NCBI RefSeq assembly: GCF_001263415.1
Contig: NZ_LGTE01000019.1
Span: forward strand, 1-59,459
Direction of reading: 5' to 3'
Length of the DNA: 59,459 nucleotides
Origin: Thermincola ferriacetica
GTDB taxonomy: Bacteria; Bacillota; Thermincolia; Thermincolales; Thermincolaceae
Shown: positions 9,481 through 17,590 of the stretch, piece after piece
Numbering within the stretch: position 1 is the first letter of the stretch
Layout of the letters: each line of letters starts with the position of its first letter
Program-made: the position numbers and the translations under genes
The notes under the pieces: model-generated
The model's input: the letters and a program-made list of their open reading frames with translations, nothing else
Told to the model about the DNA's origin: nothing
Database searches by the model: none

Positions 9481-9880
9481 AGAGAAAGTGGAACAAAGGC
9501 TGATAAAACTTGAGCAGGCCGTACGCAAGTTGAAAGAGATAGCTATGTGTTCATGGGATGAATACAGCAATAATGAGGCGCTCAGGGACAGGGCGGAACG
9601 CAATTTGCAGGTTGCAGCTCAAGCCTGTATAGATATTGCCAACCATATTATAGCTGACAGGGGTTATCGCACTCCTCAGGGGTATGCTGATAGCTTTGCA
9701 GTATTGTCGGAGGAGGGTCTTATTCCCGTTGAATTGGCCACGAAAATGAAAATGGTGGCAGGATTCAGAAATATTCTTGTGCACGATTACCTGGAAATTG
9801 ACAACAGGATTGTATATAAAAGTCTCAAGGACCTGAACGACTTTATAGAATTTGCTAAACATATCTATCATTTATTATAG
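9473..9880 (+). CDS. hepT: HepT-type HEPN ribonuclease toxin
   Basis: About 135 residues of the HEPN/HepT (DUF86) fold. The catalytic Rx4H motif with its following Tyr is visible as RNILVHDY near residue 105. Family members cleave RNA and are silenced by the MntA partner encoded immediately upstream. GTG 9473 follows GGGAGGGGAG by 8 bases; TTG 9467 or GTG 9470 are alternative starts. Both partners keep their key residues, so the pair appears functional. Confidence 0.88.
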   Translation: MDKEKVEQRLIKLEQAVRKLKEIAMCSWDEYSNNEALRDRAERNLQVAAQACIDIANHIIADRGYRTPQGYADSFAVLSEEGLIPVELATKMKMVAGFRNILVHDYLEIDNRIVYKSLKDLNDFIEFAKHIYHLL

Positions 9881-9960
9881 CGAAAATTCCTAAATGTTTT
9901 CAAAATCACTTAACCTCCCCTTACCGTGCGGTGTATTTGGGAACTGAAGGTGGGAGAAAA

Positions 9961-11127
9961 TTGTACAATGTAATCATATTGGGGATAGTAAGTTTTCTGA
10001 CCGACATCAGCAGTGAAATGGTGTATCCACTGGTGCCTATTTATTTAACAACCAAACTGGGGGTTGCACCGGCCATCGTCGGGATTATTGAAGGGATTGC
10101 TGAGAGCCTGGCCAGTCTGCTAAAGCTCTTTTCCGGATATATCTCTGATAAATTCAGGCGCAGAAAACTGTTGGCTATTGGAGGTTATGGTTTTTCGGCA
10201 GCCGGCAAGGTGCTGCTGGTAGCGGCCAATTCATGGCTTTGGGTCTTATGGGCCAGGGTTGCCGACCGTTTTGGCAAAGGCATAAGGACTGCCCCTAGAG
10301 ATGCCCTGATTGCGGAAAGTTCTCAACGCGGACGTTCCGGTAAATCTTTTGGGCTGCATAAAGCCCTTGATAATTTGGGCGCTGTAATCGGAATTACTCT
10401 TGCTTTTTTCTTTGTTACTTATTATGAGGGGGACTATCAGCCCGTTTTTCTTGTATCAATTGTTCCCGCTGTATTGGGTGTGGCAGCGCTGTTTCTGGTC
10501 CGCGAACATAAAGTAAACTCAACCTGTACGACCAGGAATTTAAAATTTCAATGGAATACCCTTGACCGCCGACTGAAACTGTTTTTGATTGTAACGTTTA
10601 TCTTTACCCTGGGCAATTCATCCAACCAGTTTTTGCTCCTGAGGGCAAAAGACCTGGGTTTCAGCACAGGGATGACCATTCTGTTGTACCTTGCTTTTAA
10701 TGTTATCTCCACCTTAGTATCTTATCCCGCGGGGAGATTATCCGATAAATTCGGGCGGCGAAACTTTTTGGTTTTTGGATACTTGTTTTACGGGCTTGTC
10801 TATTTGGGTTTTGCTCTGGTTACAGAAAGACAGTGGCTGTGGCTCTTGTTTGGGGCTTATGGGATTTATGCCGGATTAACTGAATCGGTGGAAAAGGCAT
10901 TGGTTTCAGATATCGCCCCGGAAGACCGGCGGGCAACACTGATAGGTCTGCATGCTATGCTGGTAGGCATAGGCTTGTTACCGGCTTCCGCTCTTGCCGG
11001 ATTTCTGTGGACAAGCTTCGGAGCAGCGGCTCCTTTCTACTTTGGCGGATTTATGGGTATCTTTGCCGGAGTTGCTTTGTTTGCTGTTCTAGCTCCGGGG
11101 AATAAAGTTGAATATGATAAAAGTTGA
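9961..11127 (+). CDS. major facilitator superfamily permease
   Basis: About 388 residues with 12 hydrophobic segments. MFS motif A is seen in the loop between helices 2 and 3 (GYISDKFRRRKLL) and repeated after helix 8 (GRLSDKFGRRNFL). DRFGKGIRTAPRDALIAE is typical of a drug-efflux-like MFS subgroup. Substrate unknown. TTG 9961 has GGTGGGA 5-8 bases upstream; GTG 9931 is an alternative start lacking a clear site. Membrane protein, single gene. Confidence 0.85.
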   Translation: MYNVIILGIVSFLTDISSEMVYPLVPIYLTTKLGVAPAIVGIIEGIAESLASLLKLFSGYISDKFRRRKLLAIGGYGFSAAGKVLLVAANSWLWVLWARVADRFGKGIRTAPRDALIAESSQRGRSGKSFGLHKALDNLGAVIGITLAFFFVTYYEGDYQPVFLVSIVPAVLGVAALFLVREHKVNSTCTTRNLKFQWNTLDRRLKLFLIVTFIFTLGNSSNQFLLLRAKDLGFSTGMTILLYLAFNVISTLVSYPAGRLSDKFGRRNFLVFGYLFYGLVYLGFALVTERQWLWLLFGAYGIYAGLTESVEKALVSDIAPEDRRATLIGLHAMLVGIGLLPASALAGFLWTSFGAAAPFYFGGFMGIFAGVALFAVLAPGNKVEYDKS

Positions 11128-11263
11128 ATGTTAATGGATATGGGGGAGGACTCTGGATTTTGCCATTATTATAATTGTTTTGTAAGTTTTCCAAGGGATC
11201 TAAGTTCAAGCAATTGTTCATTCTCCAACAGCAATTTTTAGGATTTTGGGAGACCGGCAGGAA

Positions 11264-11292
11264 TTGCTTGTTTTATGTAGAATATGTATCAT
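11264..11292 (+). promoter_or_regulatory. sigma-A promoter of the fluoride operon
   Basis: TTGCTT (11264-11269), 17-base spacer, TATCAT (11287-11292). Transcription would start about 10-15 bases before the riboswitch aptamer. Confidence 0.55.
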
Positions 11293-11307
11293 TTAAAATA
11301 TATTACA

Positions 11308-11390
11308 AAAAAGGCGATGGGGCTCGCCTCGAACCGCTGTTTTTACAGATGATGGCTCCTACTGGCTTAACGCCGGTAGGAGTTTTTATT
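11308..11390 (+). promoter_or_regulatory. fluoride riboswitch (crcB motif) with terminator
   Basis: The aptamer signature is readable: AGGCGATGG at the 5' side, GCTCGCC closing the first stem, AACCGCTG, and GATGGCTCCTAC. The expression platform is a terminator: CTCCTAC (11356-11362) pairs with GTAGGAG, preceded by TGGC/GCCG, and is followed by TTTTTATT. CTCCTAC belongs to both the aptamer end and the terminator stem, as expected for fluoride-dependent antitermination. It lies directly upstream of two crcB genes, the canonical target. Confidence 0.92.
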
Positions 11391-11468
11391 CTGTAACGCA
11401 ATTTTTGATATTCAGATTTACAATTTTTTACTTTATAATATAGTTTAACCAAGGCAGGTGTTTGGTTT

Positions 11469-11858
11469 GTGGATTATATTGCCGTAGGTTTGGCCGGGTT
11501 TTTGGGTGCCGTTAGCCGGGTATTACTTGGGAAAATAATTAATACATGGCTTGGCTGGTCTTTTCCGGTCAATACCTTAATCATAAATCTGACGGGATGT
11601 TTTGCATTAAGCTTTTTTCTCACTTTAACCCTGGAACGGCTGGAAATAAACCCCAGATTGCGTTTAGCGATAGGTACCGGATTTCTGGGGGCCTATACCA
11701 CCTTTTCCACCTTTGCTGTCGAGTCAATTAATTTAATTCGGAACCAACAGGTTTGGCCGGCACTGGTTTATCTCCTGGCCACGCCACTGGGCTGTGTGAT
11801 ACTGGCCTGGGCCGGTTCCGTTGCAGCGATGGCATTGGCCCAACGGCAGGCTGGTTAG
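11469..11858 (+). CDS. crcB: fluoride channel subunit CrcB/Fluc 1
   Basis: 129 residues, four membrane helices. Family hallmarks are the GAVSRVLLGK N-terminal signature, the central PVNTLIINLTGCF helix with the conserved Asn, and GFLGAYTTFSTFAVE with the phenylalanine/threonine track that lines the fluoride path. Fluc channels are dual-topology dimers; here two genes are present, so a heterodimer is likely. GTG 11469 follows AAGGCAGGTG. Controlled by the riboswitch just upstream. Confidence 0.93.
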   Translation: MDYIAVGLAGFLGAVSRVLLGKIINTWLGWSFPVNTLIINLTGCFALSFFLTLTLERLEINPRLRLAIGTGFLGAYTTFSTFAVESINLIRNQQVWPALVYLLATPLGCVILAWAGSVAAMALAQRQAG

Positions 11859-11902
11859 GAAGAACCTTCAGAGTTATAATAATATAGTGAGGGAATCTAC
11901 TT

Positions 11903-12274
11903 ATGGAATATTTGTTTGTAGGCATAGGAGGAATTTTTGGGGCTGTTTCGAGATACGGGATAAGCAAATGGGTAGGCCGGCGTTGGAAAGGGGATTTCCC
12001 CCTGGCCACTTTCTGTATTAATATTACCGGTTCCTTTATGTTGGGCCTGCTCTCTGTCCTGTTGACCAAAGGCGGGGCAACTCCGGCCTGGTTGAAGTCC
12101 GTAGCCACCACCGGTTTTATGGGGGCATATACCACTTATTCCACTTTTGCTTTTGAAATTATAAATCTGATTCAGGACGGGGAAAAAGGAATTGCGGTCA
12201 GGTACCTTTCAGGCAGTGTTATACTGGGGTTATTAGCGGCATGGCTTGGCCTGACTTTAGGTGAATATGTATAG
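11903..12274 (+). CDS. crcB: fluoride channel subunit CrcB/Fluc 2
   Basis: 123 residues with the same hallmarks as the preceding gene (GAVSRYGISKW, FCINITGSFMLG, GFMGAYTTYSTFAFE). Paired crcB genes in Firmicutes usually encode oppositely inserted subunits of one heterodimeric channel; this is inferred here from adjacency. Transcribed from the riboswitch-controlled promoter, 44 bases after the first copy. Confidence 0.93.
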   Translation: MEYLFVGIGGIFGAVSRYGISKWVGRRWKGDFPLATFCINITGSFMLGLLSVLLTKGGATPAWLKSVATTGFMGAYTTYSTFAFEIINLIQDGEKGIAVRYLSGSVILGLLAAWLGLTLGEYV

Positions 12275-12285
12275 GAGGATTGGGC

Positions 12286-12633
12286 ATGGATATTACGGGA
12301 AAAGGTAAATTATTGAAGATTTATCTCGGGGAAACAGAGAAATGGAAGGGAAAATCGCTGTATCACCAACTGGTACTGAAATTAAAGGAAGAGGGGATAG
12401 CCGGCGTAACCGTTTACCGGGGGATAGAAGGTTACGGAGCCGACAAAGTGCTGCATTCGGCCAGAATACTGGACCTGTCTGCCGATCTGCCCATGATTTT
12501 GGAGGCAGTGGATTCGGCAGAAAACATAACCAGGGTGCTGCCGATGGTCCAGGAAATGGTGCCCCGGGGTCTTATTATGGTTGTAGATGTTGACATTGTC
12601 CGGTACGGACCATTCCGGGTAAAGCAGGCTTAA
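12286..12633 (+). CDS. DUF190 family protein, fluoride-operon companion
   Basis: 115 residues of the DUF190 family, a small PII-like alpha/beta fold: GVTVYRGIEGYGADKVLH and SADLPMILEAVDSAENI are the conserved parts. DUF190 genes commonly sit next to crcB, but their role is not established; a regulatory or binding role for the channel is a guess. ATG 12286 has AGGAGG 7 bases upstream. Last gene of the fluoride operon. Confidence 0.9.
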   Translation: MDITGKGKLLKIYLGETEKWKGKSLYHQLVLKLKEEGIAGVTVYRGIEGYGADKVLHSARILDLSADLPMILEAVDSAENITRVLPMVQEMVPRGLIMVVDVDIVRYGPFRVKQA

Positions 12634-12678
12634 CCGGTAGCAACAGTCTTAAACATAAACCGCGCATTGGGTTCCCTG

Positions 12679-13173
12679 CTATTTCTGCAACAGGACATTG
12701 TCAATTATTTGCTGGATGACGGGGCCACAGCATTTCCCTGTAGGGTTGTTCAGTAAGCATTGACCGTTTTTCATTGCTCCTGTGAGCCTTGCAACATCCT
12801 TTACGGTGCGGGCATTACCGTTAATAAGAGCGTTTTCGATTTGCTCCTGAGTAACCCTGTTACAATAGCAAATGTACCTGGGGTTGGCATTATTCTTAAA
12901 CCAAACAGGGACGGTTAAATCATGCCTGTAAAAGACAATATCGTGTTTGAAATATACCACGTCGCAGTCTTCGGTCATACATAAATTGTAATCATGTGAC
13001 CCTACGCTTTTTTTCAAATCATTCTTAACCAGGTGCCTGACAGTTTCGTTTTTGACGCCGGCGCCCTGTTTACCGCAAACGGGACACAGATTATCATTTG
13101 ATATAAGTTTATCTTCAGGAGCCACACGGGCAGGTTCGCCGGAAGCTCAACAGGATTTTTGTTTATCAGGCAT
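12679..13173 (-). CDS. CopZ-like iron-sulfur metallochaperone, candidate selenoprotein (in-frame UGA)
   Basis: Reading from ATG 13173 behind GGAG, the sequence is Met-Pro-Asp-Lys-Gln-Lys-Ser-Cys, then UGA (13149-13147), then an open frame of 155 codons to 12679. Without read-through the first start would be GTG 13125, which has no ribosome site. The body matches Archaeoglobus-type CopZ: an N-terminal zinc/2Fe-2S domain (LCPVCGKQG, then CMTEDCDVVYF) and a BFD-like 2Fe-2S domain (ICYCNRVTQEQIENAL, then GKCCGP). Family role: cytoplasmic copper chaperone or metal/redox carrier. The Cys-UGA pair sits where a Cys-Cys pair would be natural, so selenocysteine at residue 9 is the best reading. A TGC/TGT to TGA mutation or sequencing error is the alternative. 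Confidence 0.8.
13118..13149 (-). promoter_or_regulatory. candidate bacterial SECIS element after the UGA
   Basis: On the minus strand, GAGC (beginning inside the UGA) pairs with GCUC (13122-13119). An internal loop then leads to GGC (13140-13138) pairing with GCC (13131-13129), with apical loop GAACCU. A guanosine at the first loop position is a feature of bacterial SECIS hairpins. The upper stem is short (3-4 bp with a bulge), so this is suggestive only. Confidence 0.45.
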
Positions 13174-13262
13174 AAGCATTCTCCTTTCATCCTTATTTGC
13201 TGTTATCTGTAATACAACCATCCATAGCCGTTTGTTTTATTCTCTTATATTCTTGTATATTG

Positions 13263-13287
13263 GCCCCAAATCCTGCCAGTTTGGGGC
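13263..13287. promoter_or_regulatory. inverted repeat between the divergent copZ-like and ClC genes
   Basis: GCCCCAAA (13263-13270) and TTTGGGGC (13280-13287) form an exact 8-bp dyad separated by 9 bases, in the intergenic region shared by the two divergent genes. It could be an operator serving both or a small hairpin. Confidence 0.35.
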
Positions 13288-13390
13288 AAGATTTTGCAGG
13301 ATAACCGTGTTTGACGGAAATGACAAGAAGGTTTAAGATAAATATATTGAAAAGTTTTACTTTCTTGTAAAGTCTGTGGAGTGAAGGTTT

Positions 13391-14962
13391 ATGGGAAAAA
13401 GTCGTACATACAGGGTATTAAGTCACTGGTGGGATTTTCGCCTCAAGCTTTTTGTGGAAGGTATACTAAGTGGTATTGTGGCTGGACTGTTGGTAGTGTT
13501 TTTCCGTTTCATGCTGGAAAAAGCTGAAGTATTACGCGATTACATATACCCTGTCTTACAGAATAACGCTTGGTGGCCCAAAGCAGTATTCTTTCTGACA
13601 CTCATTGTCATAGCTTTTTTATTAGGCAAAATTGTACGGTATGAGCCAATGGCGGCCGGAAGCGGCATTCCGCAGGTAGAGGGGTACTTATCGGGGCAGT
13701 TGACGATGAATTGGTGGAAGGTTATACCGGCCAAGCTGGCAGGTGGGATTATGGCCATTGGAAGTGGACTTTCATTGGGCAGGGAAGGGCCTTCCATTCA
13801 GCTTGGCGCTGCCGCCGGGCAGGGAGTCAGTCGTGCCCTGAGAAGATTGAGGGTTGAGGAAAAATATCTTGTTACGAGCGGAGCGAGCGCGGGTTTAGCT
13901 GCTGCCTTTAATGCTCCTTTGGCAGGTGTCATTTTTGCTCTTGAGGAAGTACACAAAAATTTTTCCTCGGTGGTTTTAACTGCCGCTATGGCGGCATCGC
14001 TTACAGCCGATTTGGTGTCACAAAATTTTTTCGGCCAAAAGCCGATTTTTCATTTTCATGACCTGCAAGTTTTGCCTTTGAAGTATTATTTCCTCCTGGT
14101 AGTTCTAGGGGTAATTGCCGGGGTTTTTGGTGTTTTTTTCAACCGTTCGCTGGTATTTACGTTAAACATGTACGGAAAGGTGAAGGTGGTACCGGAAATT
14201 GTTAAACCTTTGCTTCCTCTGATGGCAGGGGGCGTGCTCGGGTTTTACCTCCCGGAAACTTTGGGTGGGGGACACAGGTTGATTGATTCATTGGGAAGTG
14301 GGCATTATTCCCTGATTATGTTATTTGCGCTTTTGGCGGTGAAGTTTGCTTTTACCATGCTCAGTTACGGTTCGGGCGTGCCCGGTGGTATATTCTTGCC
14401 CTTACTTGTGATTGGCGCTTTAACGGGGGATATATTCGGCAGTATTGCAGTGAATTTGTTTCATATAAATCCACAATACTTGAACAATTTTATTGTCCTG
14501 GCTATGGCTGCTTATTTTACTGCCATTGTCAAGGCTCCGGTAACGGGCAGTGTATTAATTACGGAGATGACAGGCTCCTTCAGTCACTTGCTGGCGCTGA
14601 TTACTGTTTCCATGACATCATACATGGTTGTTACTTTATTGCGGTCTGAACCTGTATATGAGCTTTTACTGAAAAGGATTTTACAGAACCGTGATAATGC
14701 ACCTCATCAGGACAGGGGCACAAAGATCATCCTTGAAATACCGGTGTGCCTGGGTGCGCTTGTTGCCGGCCGCATGGTCAAAGAAGTTGAATGGCCCCAA
14801 AACTGCCTTTTGGTGGGCTTAAAAAGAGGAGAAACGGAGATCATTCCCCGGGGCCATGTAGAGATACTCCCGGGAGATTACCTGATTGTTCTTACCGAAG
14901 GCGACCGGACGGTCGAAGTTAAGGCAGCCCTGGAAAAACTTGCCGGAGAAACGGAAATGTAG
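13391..14962 (+). CDS. ClC-family chloride/proton transporter with C-terminal TrkA-C domain
   Basis: 523 residues. ClC signatures are all present: GSGIPQVEG, GREGPSIQLGA with the gating Glu, and GSGVPGGIFLPLL. The last ~75 residues form a RCK-C/TrkA-C domain (LVGLKRGETEIIPRG, LPGDYLIVL) that usually binds a regulatory ligand. GREGP, rather than the variant sequence of the fluoride-specific CLC-F branch, points to a chloride transporter, though the gene sits next to the fluoride operon. ATG 13391 has GGAGTGAAGG 4 bases upstream. Confidence 0.9.
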   Translation: MGKSRTYRVLSHWWDFRLKLFVEGILSGIVAGLLVVFFRFMLEKAEVLRDYIYPVLQNNAWWPKAVFFLTLIVIAFLLGKIVRYEPMAAGSGIPQVEGYLSGQLTMNWWKVIPAKLAGGIMAIGSGLSLGREGPSIQLGAAAGQGVSRALRRLRVEEKYLVTSGASAGLAAAFNAPLAGVIFALEEVHKNFSSVVLTAAMAASLTADLVSQNFFGQKPIFHFHDLQVLPLKYYFLLVVLGVIAGVFGVFFNRSLVFTLNMYGKVKVVPEIVKPLLPLMAGGVLGFYLPETLGGGHRLIDSLGSGHYSLIMLFALLAVKFAFTMLSYGSGVPGGIFLPLLVIGALTGDIFGSIAVNLFHINPQYLNNFIVLAMAAYFTAIVKAPVTGSVLITEMTGSFSHLLALITVSMTSYMVVTLLRSEPVYELLLKRILQNRDNAPHQDRGTKIILEIPVCLGALVAGRMVKEVEWPQNCLLVGLKRGETEIIPRGHVEILPGDYLIVLTEGDRTVEVKAALEKLAGETEM

Positions 14963-15016
14963 CCACCTTTTCTCAACTGCCAATCTTATTTATCAAAGGC
15001 TGGGAGGAATCCTGGA

Positions 15017-15352
15017 ATGAAGGACATCTCCCTGGCTGACAGCGAAATGAGGAATTATGCTCGCAGTTCGTCTGTTTATCTGCGGGGATACACTTACTAT
15101 GTGGAAAACAGGGTGAAGGGGCTCCCGTTTGATGTGGAAGACCTTGCGGTTTATGCGACGGTTCTGGGGAAAGAACCCTATGATGTGGAAATTACTTTAT
15201 CTCCGGAGGGCGACTTATACAGTTGTTGGTGTGACTGCCCCGCTTTTGCCGGTTATGACGGTATTTGCAAACATATTGTGGCAGTATTGATAGCCTTCCA
15301 GCGTAACCTTCGGAAAAATGGCTTAATTATCCCAATGGAGGGCAATATTTGA
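15017..15352 (+). CDS. SWIM zinc-finger protein
   Basis: 111 residues ending in a SWIM motif: CxC (Cys-Trp-Cys-Asp-Cys) followed by FAGYDGICKHIVAVL, the CxCxnCxH zinc-binding pattern. Such small SWIM proteins are often encoded with SNF2-type helicases or in defence regions; none is present here, so the partner is unknown. GGGAGGAATCC precedes ATG 15017. Confidence 0.8.
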   Translation: MKDISLADSEMRNYARSSSVYLRGYTYYVENRVKGLPFDVEDLAVYATVLGKEPYDVEITLSPEGDLYSCWCDCPAFAGYDGICKHIVAVLIAFQRNLRKNGLIIPMEGNI

Positions 15353-15416
15353 GATATAAGTACCTGATAGCTTCGACAATTTCCAGACATTGACATGAAG
15401 GCAACTCACTGATAGA

Positions 15417-15776
15417 ATGGGGGTAAAATCAGGGAGGCTTTCATACGGCACAGAATATCAGACTGCCTTAAGCGACATAGACTTTGCTGTTTTGTTTGAC
15501 AAAAAACTTGGTATTGCGGAGGAAGCGGCATTTTTAAGCCGCCTTTCCGAAATTCTCGGCACCGACCGGGTTGATCTGGTCAATCTGAACAAGGCCCCTC
15601 TGAACCTGCAGTTCCGGGCAATTTCGGAGGGGAAAATCATTTACGAGCGGGATTATATAACTACCTGTGATTACATGGAAAAAGTCATGGACCTCTACCA
15701 GGATTATGCCATAGACCTGCATTATTTTTACAGGGAGTATGATAAAGCCCTCAAGGAGGCTTATACCGATGGTTGA
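15417..15776 (+). pseudogene. N-terminally truncated MntA-like nucleotidyltransferase
   Basis: About 119 residues. The DxD part survives (QTALSDIDFAVLFD) and so does RVDLVNLNKAPL, but the Gly-Ser of the active site is replaced (RLSYGTEYQ) and the ~30 residues that should precede it are absent. It resembles the intact MntA at 9016 and was probably the antitoxin of a second HepT/MntA pair whose toxin is now a stub at 15769. Likely non-functional. Confidence 0.65.
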
Positions 15777-15831
15777 TAAGGAAAAAACAGCCGGAGCAAC
15801 CATAGCTCACGCGGAGGTTTTTGCAGGATAG
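15769..15831 (+). pseudogene. HepT N-terminal stub
   Basis: Behind an AAGGAGG site, ATG 15769 starts Met-Val-Asp-Lys-Glu-Lys, as in the intact HepT at 9473, but the frame runs into unrelated residues and stops after 20 codons. The Rx4H catalytic region is lost. The stop codon lies within the following terminator hairpin. Confidence 0.55.
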
Positions 15832-15856
15832 AGCCTAGACGGCTCTTTCTTCTTTT
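15830..15856 (+). terminator. short Rho-independent terminator
   Basis: AGAGCC (15830-15835), loop TAGAC, GGCTCT (15841-15846), then TTCTTCTTTT. It overlaps the end of the HepT stub. Confidence 0.55.
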
Positions 15857-15986
15857 GAGGTTGATAGTGCCAATGTTTTTATTTCCATGCGGGGTTTGAA
15901 CCGGCGCTTTATCTGCAAAACGTTTTACAGGATTCGGCCGTAAAATGTCGAAGTATACAATAACAAAGATGAACCGGGGATAAACC

Positions 15987-16874
15987 ATGCAGTTGTTTAA
16001 GATTATTCGCAATCCTCACTTTTTTTCCCTGCTGGCCTCTCCCAACAGGGAGATATACGTGGAGGCTCTGTTTGTCGTTTACAGGTGTTATAAGCAGGAA
16101 TTTATGATCAAAAAAGAAGAGCTGGTCAACATGCTTATCGCCACTCTGGAAAACCGCATGTTTGAACTGGCTGCGGAGGAAGGCGAAGAGCTGGATGATT
16201 ACTCCCTGTCCGGCCGGGCCCACTGGCTTGTCCGCCGGCTCCTGGCCACCGGCTGGATAGAGCTGGACCCGCTGGTTCATTCCGTTGATGAATATATAGC
16301 GGTGCCCGACTACAGCGTGAAAATCCTGCAGGTACTTTATGAAATCAGCGAGGACAGGCCCAAAGAATACAATTCCCTGGTATATTCCACCTATTCCAAT
16401 CTGAGCAAAGCCCAGGAGGAAAGAGGAGACTACGTGGCGGAGGCGCTGATGGCCGCCTACAGCTTAACCGACCGCCTGGTGGATAGCCTGAAAAGCCTGC
16501 TCAACAACATGCGCAGCTATTACCTTACTCTCCAGGAACAGGAGGAGGTTAGAGAGGTATTGCGGGAGCATTTTGACCGCTACCAGGTGTTAATCTCCGA
16601 TAAGATATATCACCCGCTCAAAACCTTTGACAGCGTGCCCCGGTTCCGCACCAGGATTCTCTCGATTTTACGCCAGTGGCTGGTTGACGGGGAGCTTATT
16701 GAAAAAATTACTGCACAACTGGTCCGCAAGGGGCGGTTTGCCGATGCGCCGCCCGGGGGGACTATAAATACAACTCCGACATCGACCTGGCTGTTTACTG
16801 TGAGGGAAAACTGCCCGCCGGGCTATGGCTGGATTTGGATGAGGCGGCGGGAATATATAAAATCGATGTTATAG
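15987..16874 (+). pseudogene. Wadjet JetA (DUF5716) N-terminal fragment
   Basis: The first ~245 residues resemble JetA, the kleisin-like subunit of the Wadjet (JetABCD) SMC system that removes plasmids: LFKIIRNPHFFSLLASPNRE, then YVEALFVVYRCYKQEF and, further on, EDRPKEYNSLVYSTYSNL. The family is usually about twice this length. After about position 16735 the sequence no longer looks like JetA; instead a nucleotidyltransferase fragment runs in another frame, so the C-terminal half was lost in a deletion or recombination. No jetB, jetC or jetD is present. Confidence 0.7.
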
Positions 16875-16963
16875 ACATGAACAGCGCTGTGGATGAAAAG
16901 CTACGTCAAAGGATTGAGGAGCAGGGTGTGGAAGATATACCGGAGGGAATAAAAACCTATTAA
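16754..16963 (+). pseudogene. nucleotidyltransferase C-terminal fragment joined to jetA
   Basis: In the frame ending at TAA 16961 the sequence reads RGDYKYNSDIDLAVYCEG and then KIDVIDMNSAV, the core of an MNT-type nucleotidyltransferase (SDID metal site and third Asp). It starts abruptly at the JetA breakpoint without the Gly-Ser strand. This is the third nucleotidyltransferase piece within 8 kb. Confidence 0.65.
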
Positions 16964-16978
16964 CATTGACGCTGCGTA

Positions 16979-17125
16979 ATGGTTTATAGTGAATTGAAAC
17001 AGCAAGGCTTGATGCGCATAAAGGAAGATGGTCTATGGATGCAGGCTCAGGCTGAGCAGTATTTCACTGCTGATGAACCGGGATTTATCTGGAAAGCCAG
17101 GGTCAATATGAACCCGTTTCTGTAG
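16979..17125 (+). pseudogene. DUF6544-like fragment
   Basis: 48 codons from ATG 16979 read LKQQGLMRIKEDGLWMQAQA, then EQYFTADEPGFIWKARVNMN, the signature start of the DUF6544/DUF6920 family, and then stop. The family is normally a few hundred residues long, so this is a truncated relic. Assignment is from memory of the family pattern. Confidence 0.5.
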
Positions 17126-17310
17126 TTTGCAGGAATGGATAAATATCAAAGAAGGCAAAGGACATATGAATATAAAGATACTTTCCACCGATGTTGAATA
17201 TAATAACCCAACTATTTATCCGGAAGTGTAGAATGCCCTGTTATTTTATTAATGAAAAACCGTAAAGGGAGACATATTAGAAAGGGAAACGAAAGGAGGG
17301 GTGATAGCCA

Positions 17311-17544
17311 ATGGTTCGGAAAGCGCCTGCTACTACCAAGCATAAAGGTAGCCAGAAAAATGAGACATATATGCCCGGCATCACCGAGGCCACCGATATG
17401 ATTCAGCAAATGGGAGATTTGCAGGGAATAGCCCTTGATGAAGGAATAGCGAAAGCTGTAAGAGAAAAGAGCGTTTCTGAGGTAATGGATACCCCCATTG
17501 GAGGTTTAAACAATGATATTGCGGCTCCCGTAAATACGGAATAG
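17311..17544 (+). CDS. small hydrophilic protein of unknown function
   Basis: 77 residues, no signal peptide or membrane helix, basic N-terminus and acidic C-terminal half. AGGAGGGGTGAT, a near-perfect ribosome site, precedes ATG 17311 by 8 bases, and codon usage matches real genes nearby. No family recognised. It is followed 46 bases later by a second small gene and a shared terminator, so the two probably form an operon. Confidence 0.6.
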   Translation: MVRKAPATTKHKGSQKNETYMPGITEATDMIQQMGDLQGIALDEGIAKAVREKSVSEVMDTPIGGLNNDIAAPVNTE

Positions 17545-17590
17545 GGTGTGAGCGGGTTAGGGGCCTAATACTTTTAAGGAGTGTTTTTGT

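Noticed and set aside
13391-14962. Fluoride-specific CLC-F antiporter
   Set aside because: The gating motif is GREGP with GSGIP present, as in chloride-type ClC proteins, so the neighbouring fluoride operon alone is not enough for a CLC-F call.
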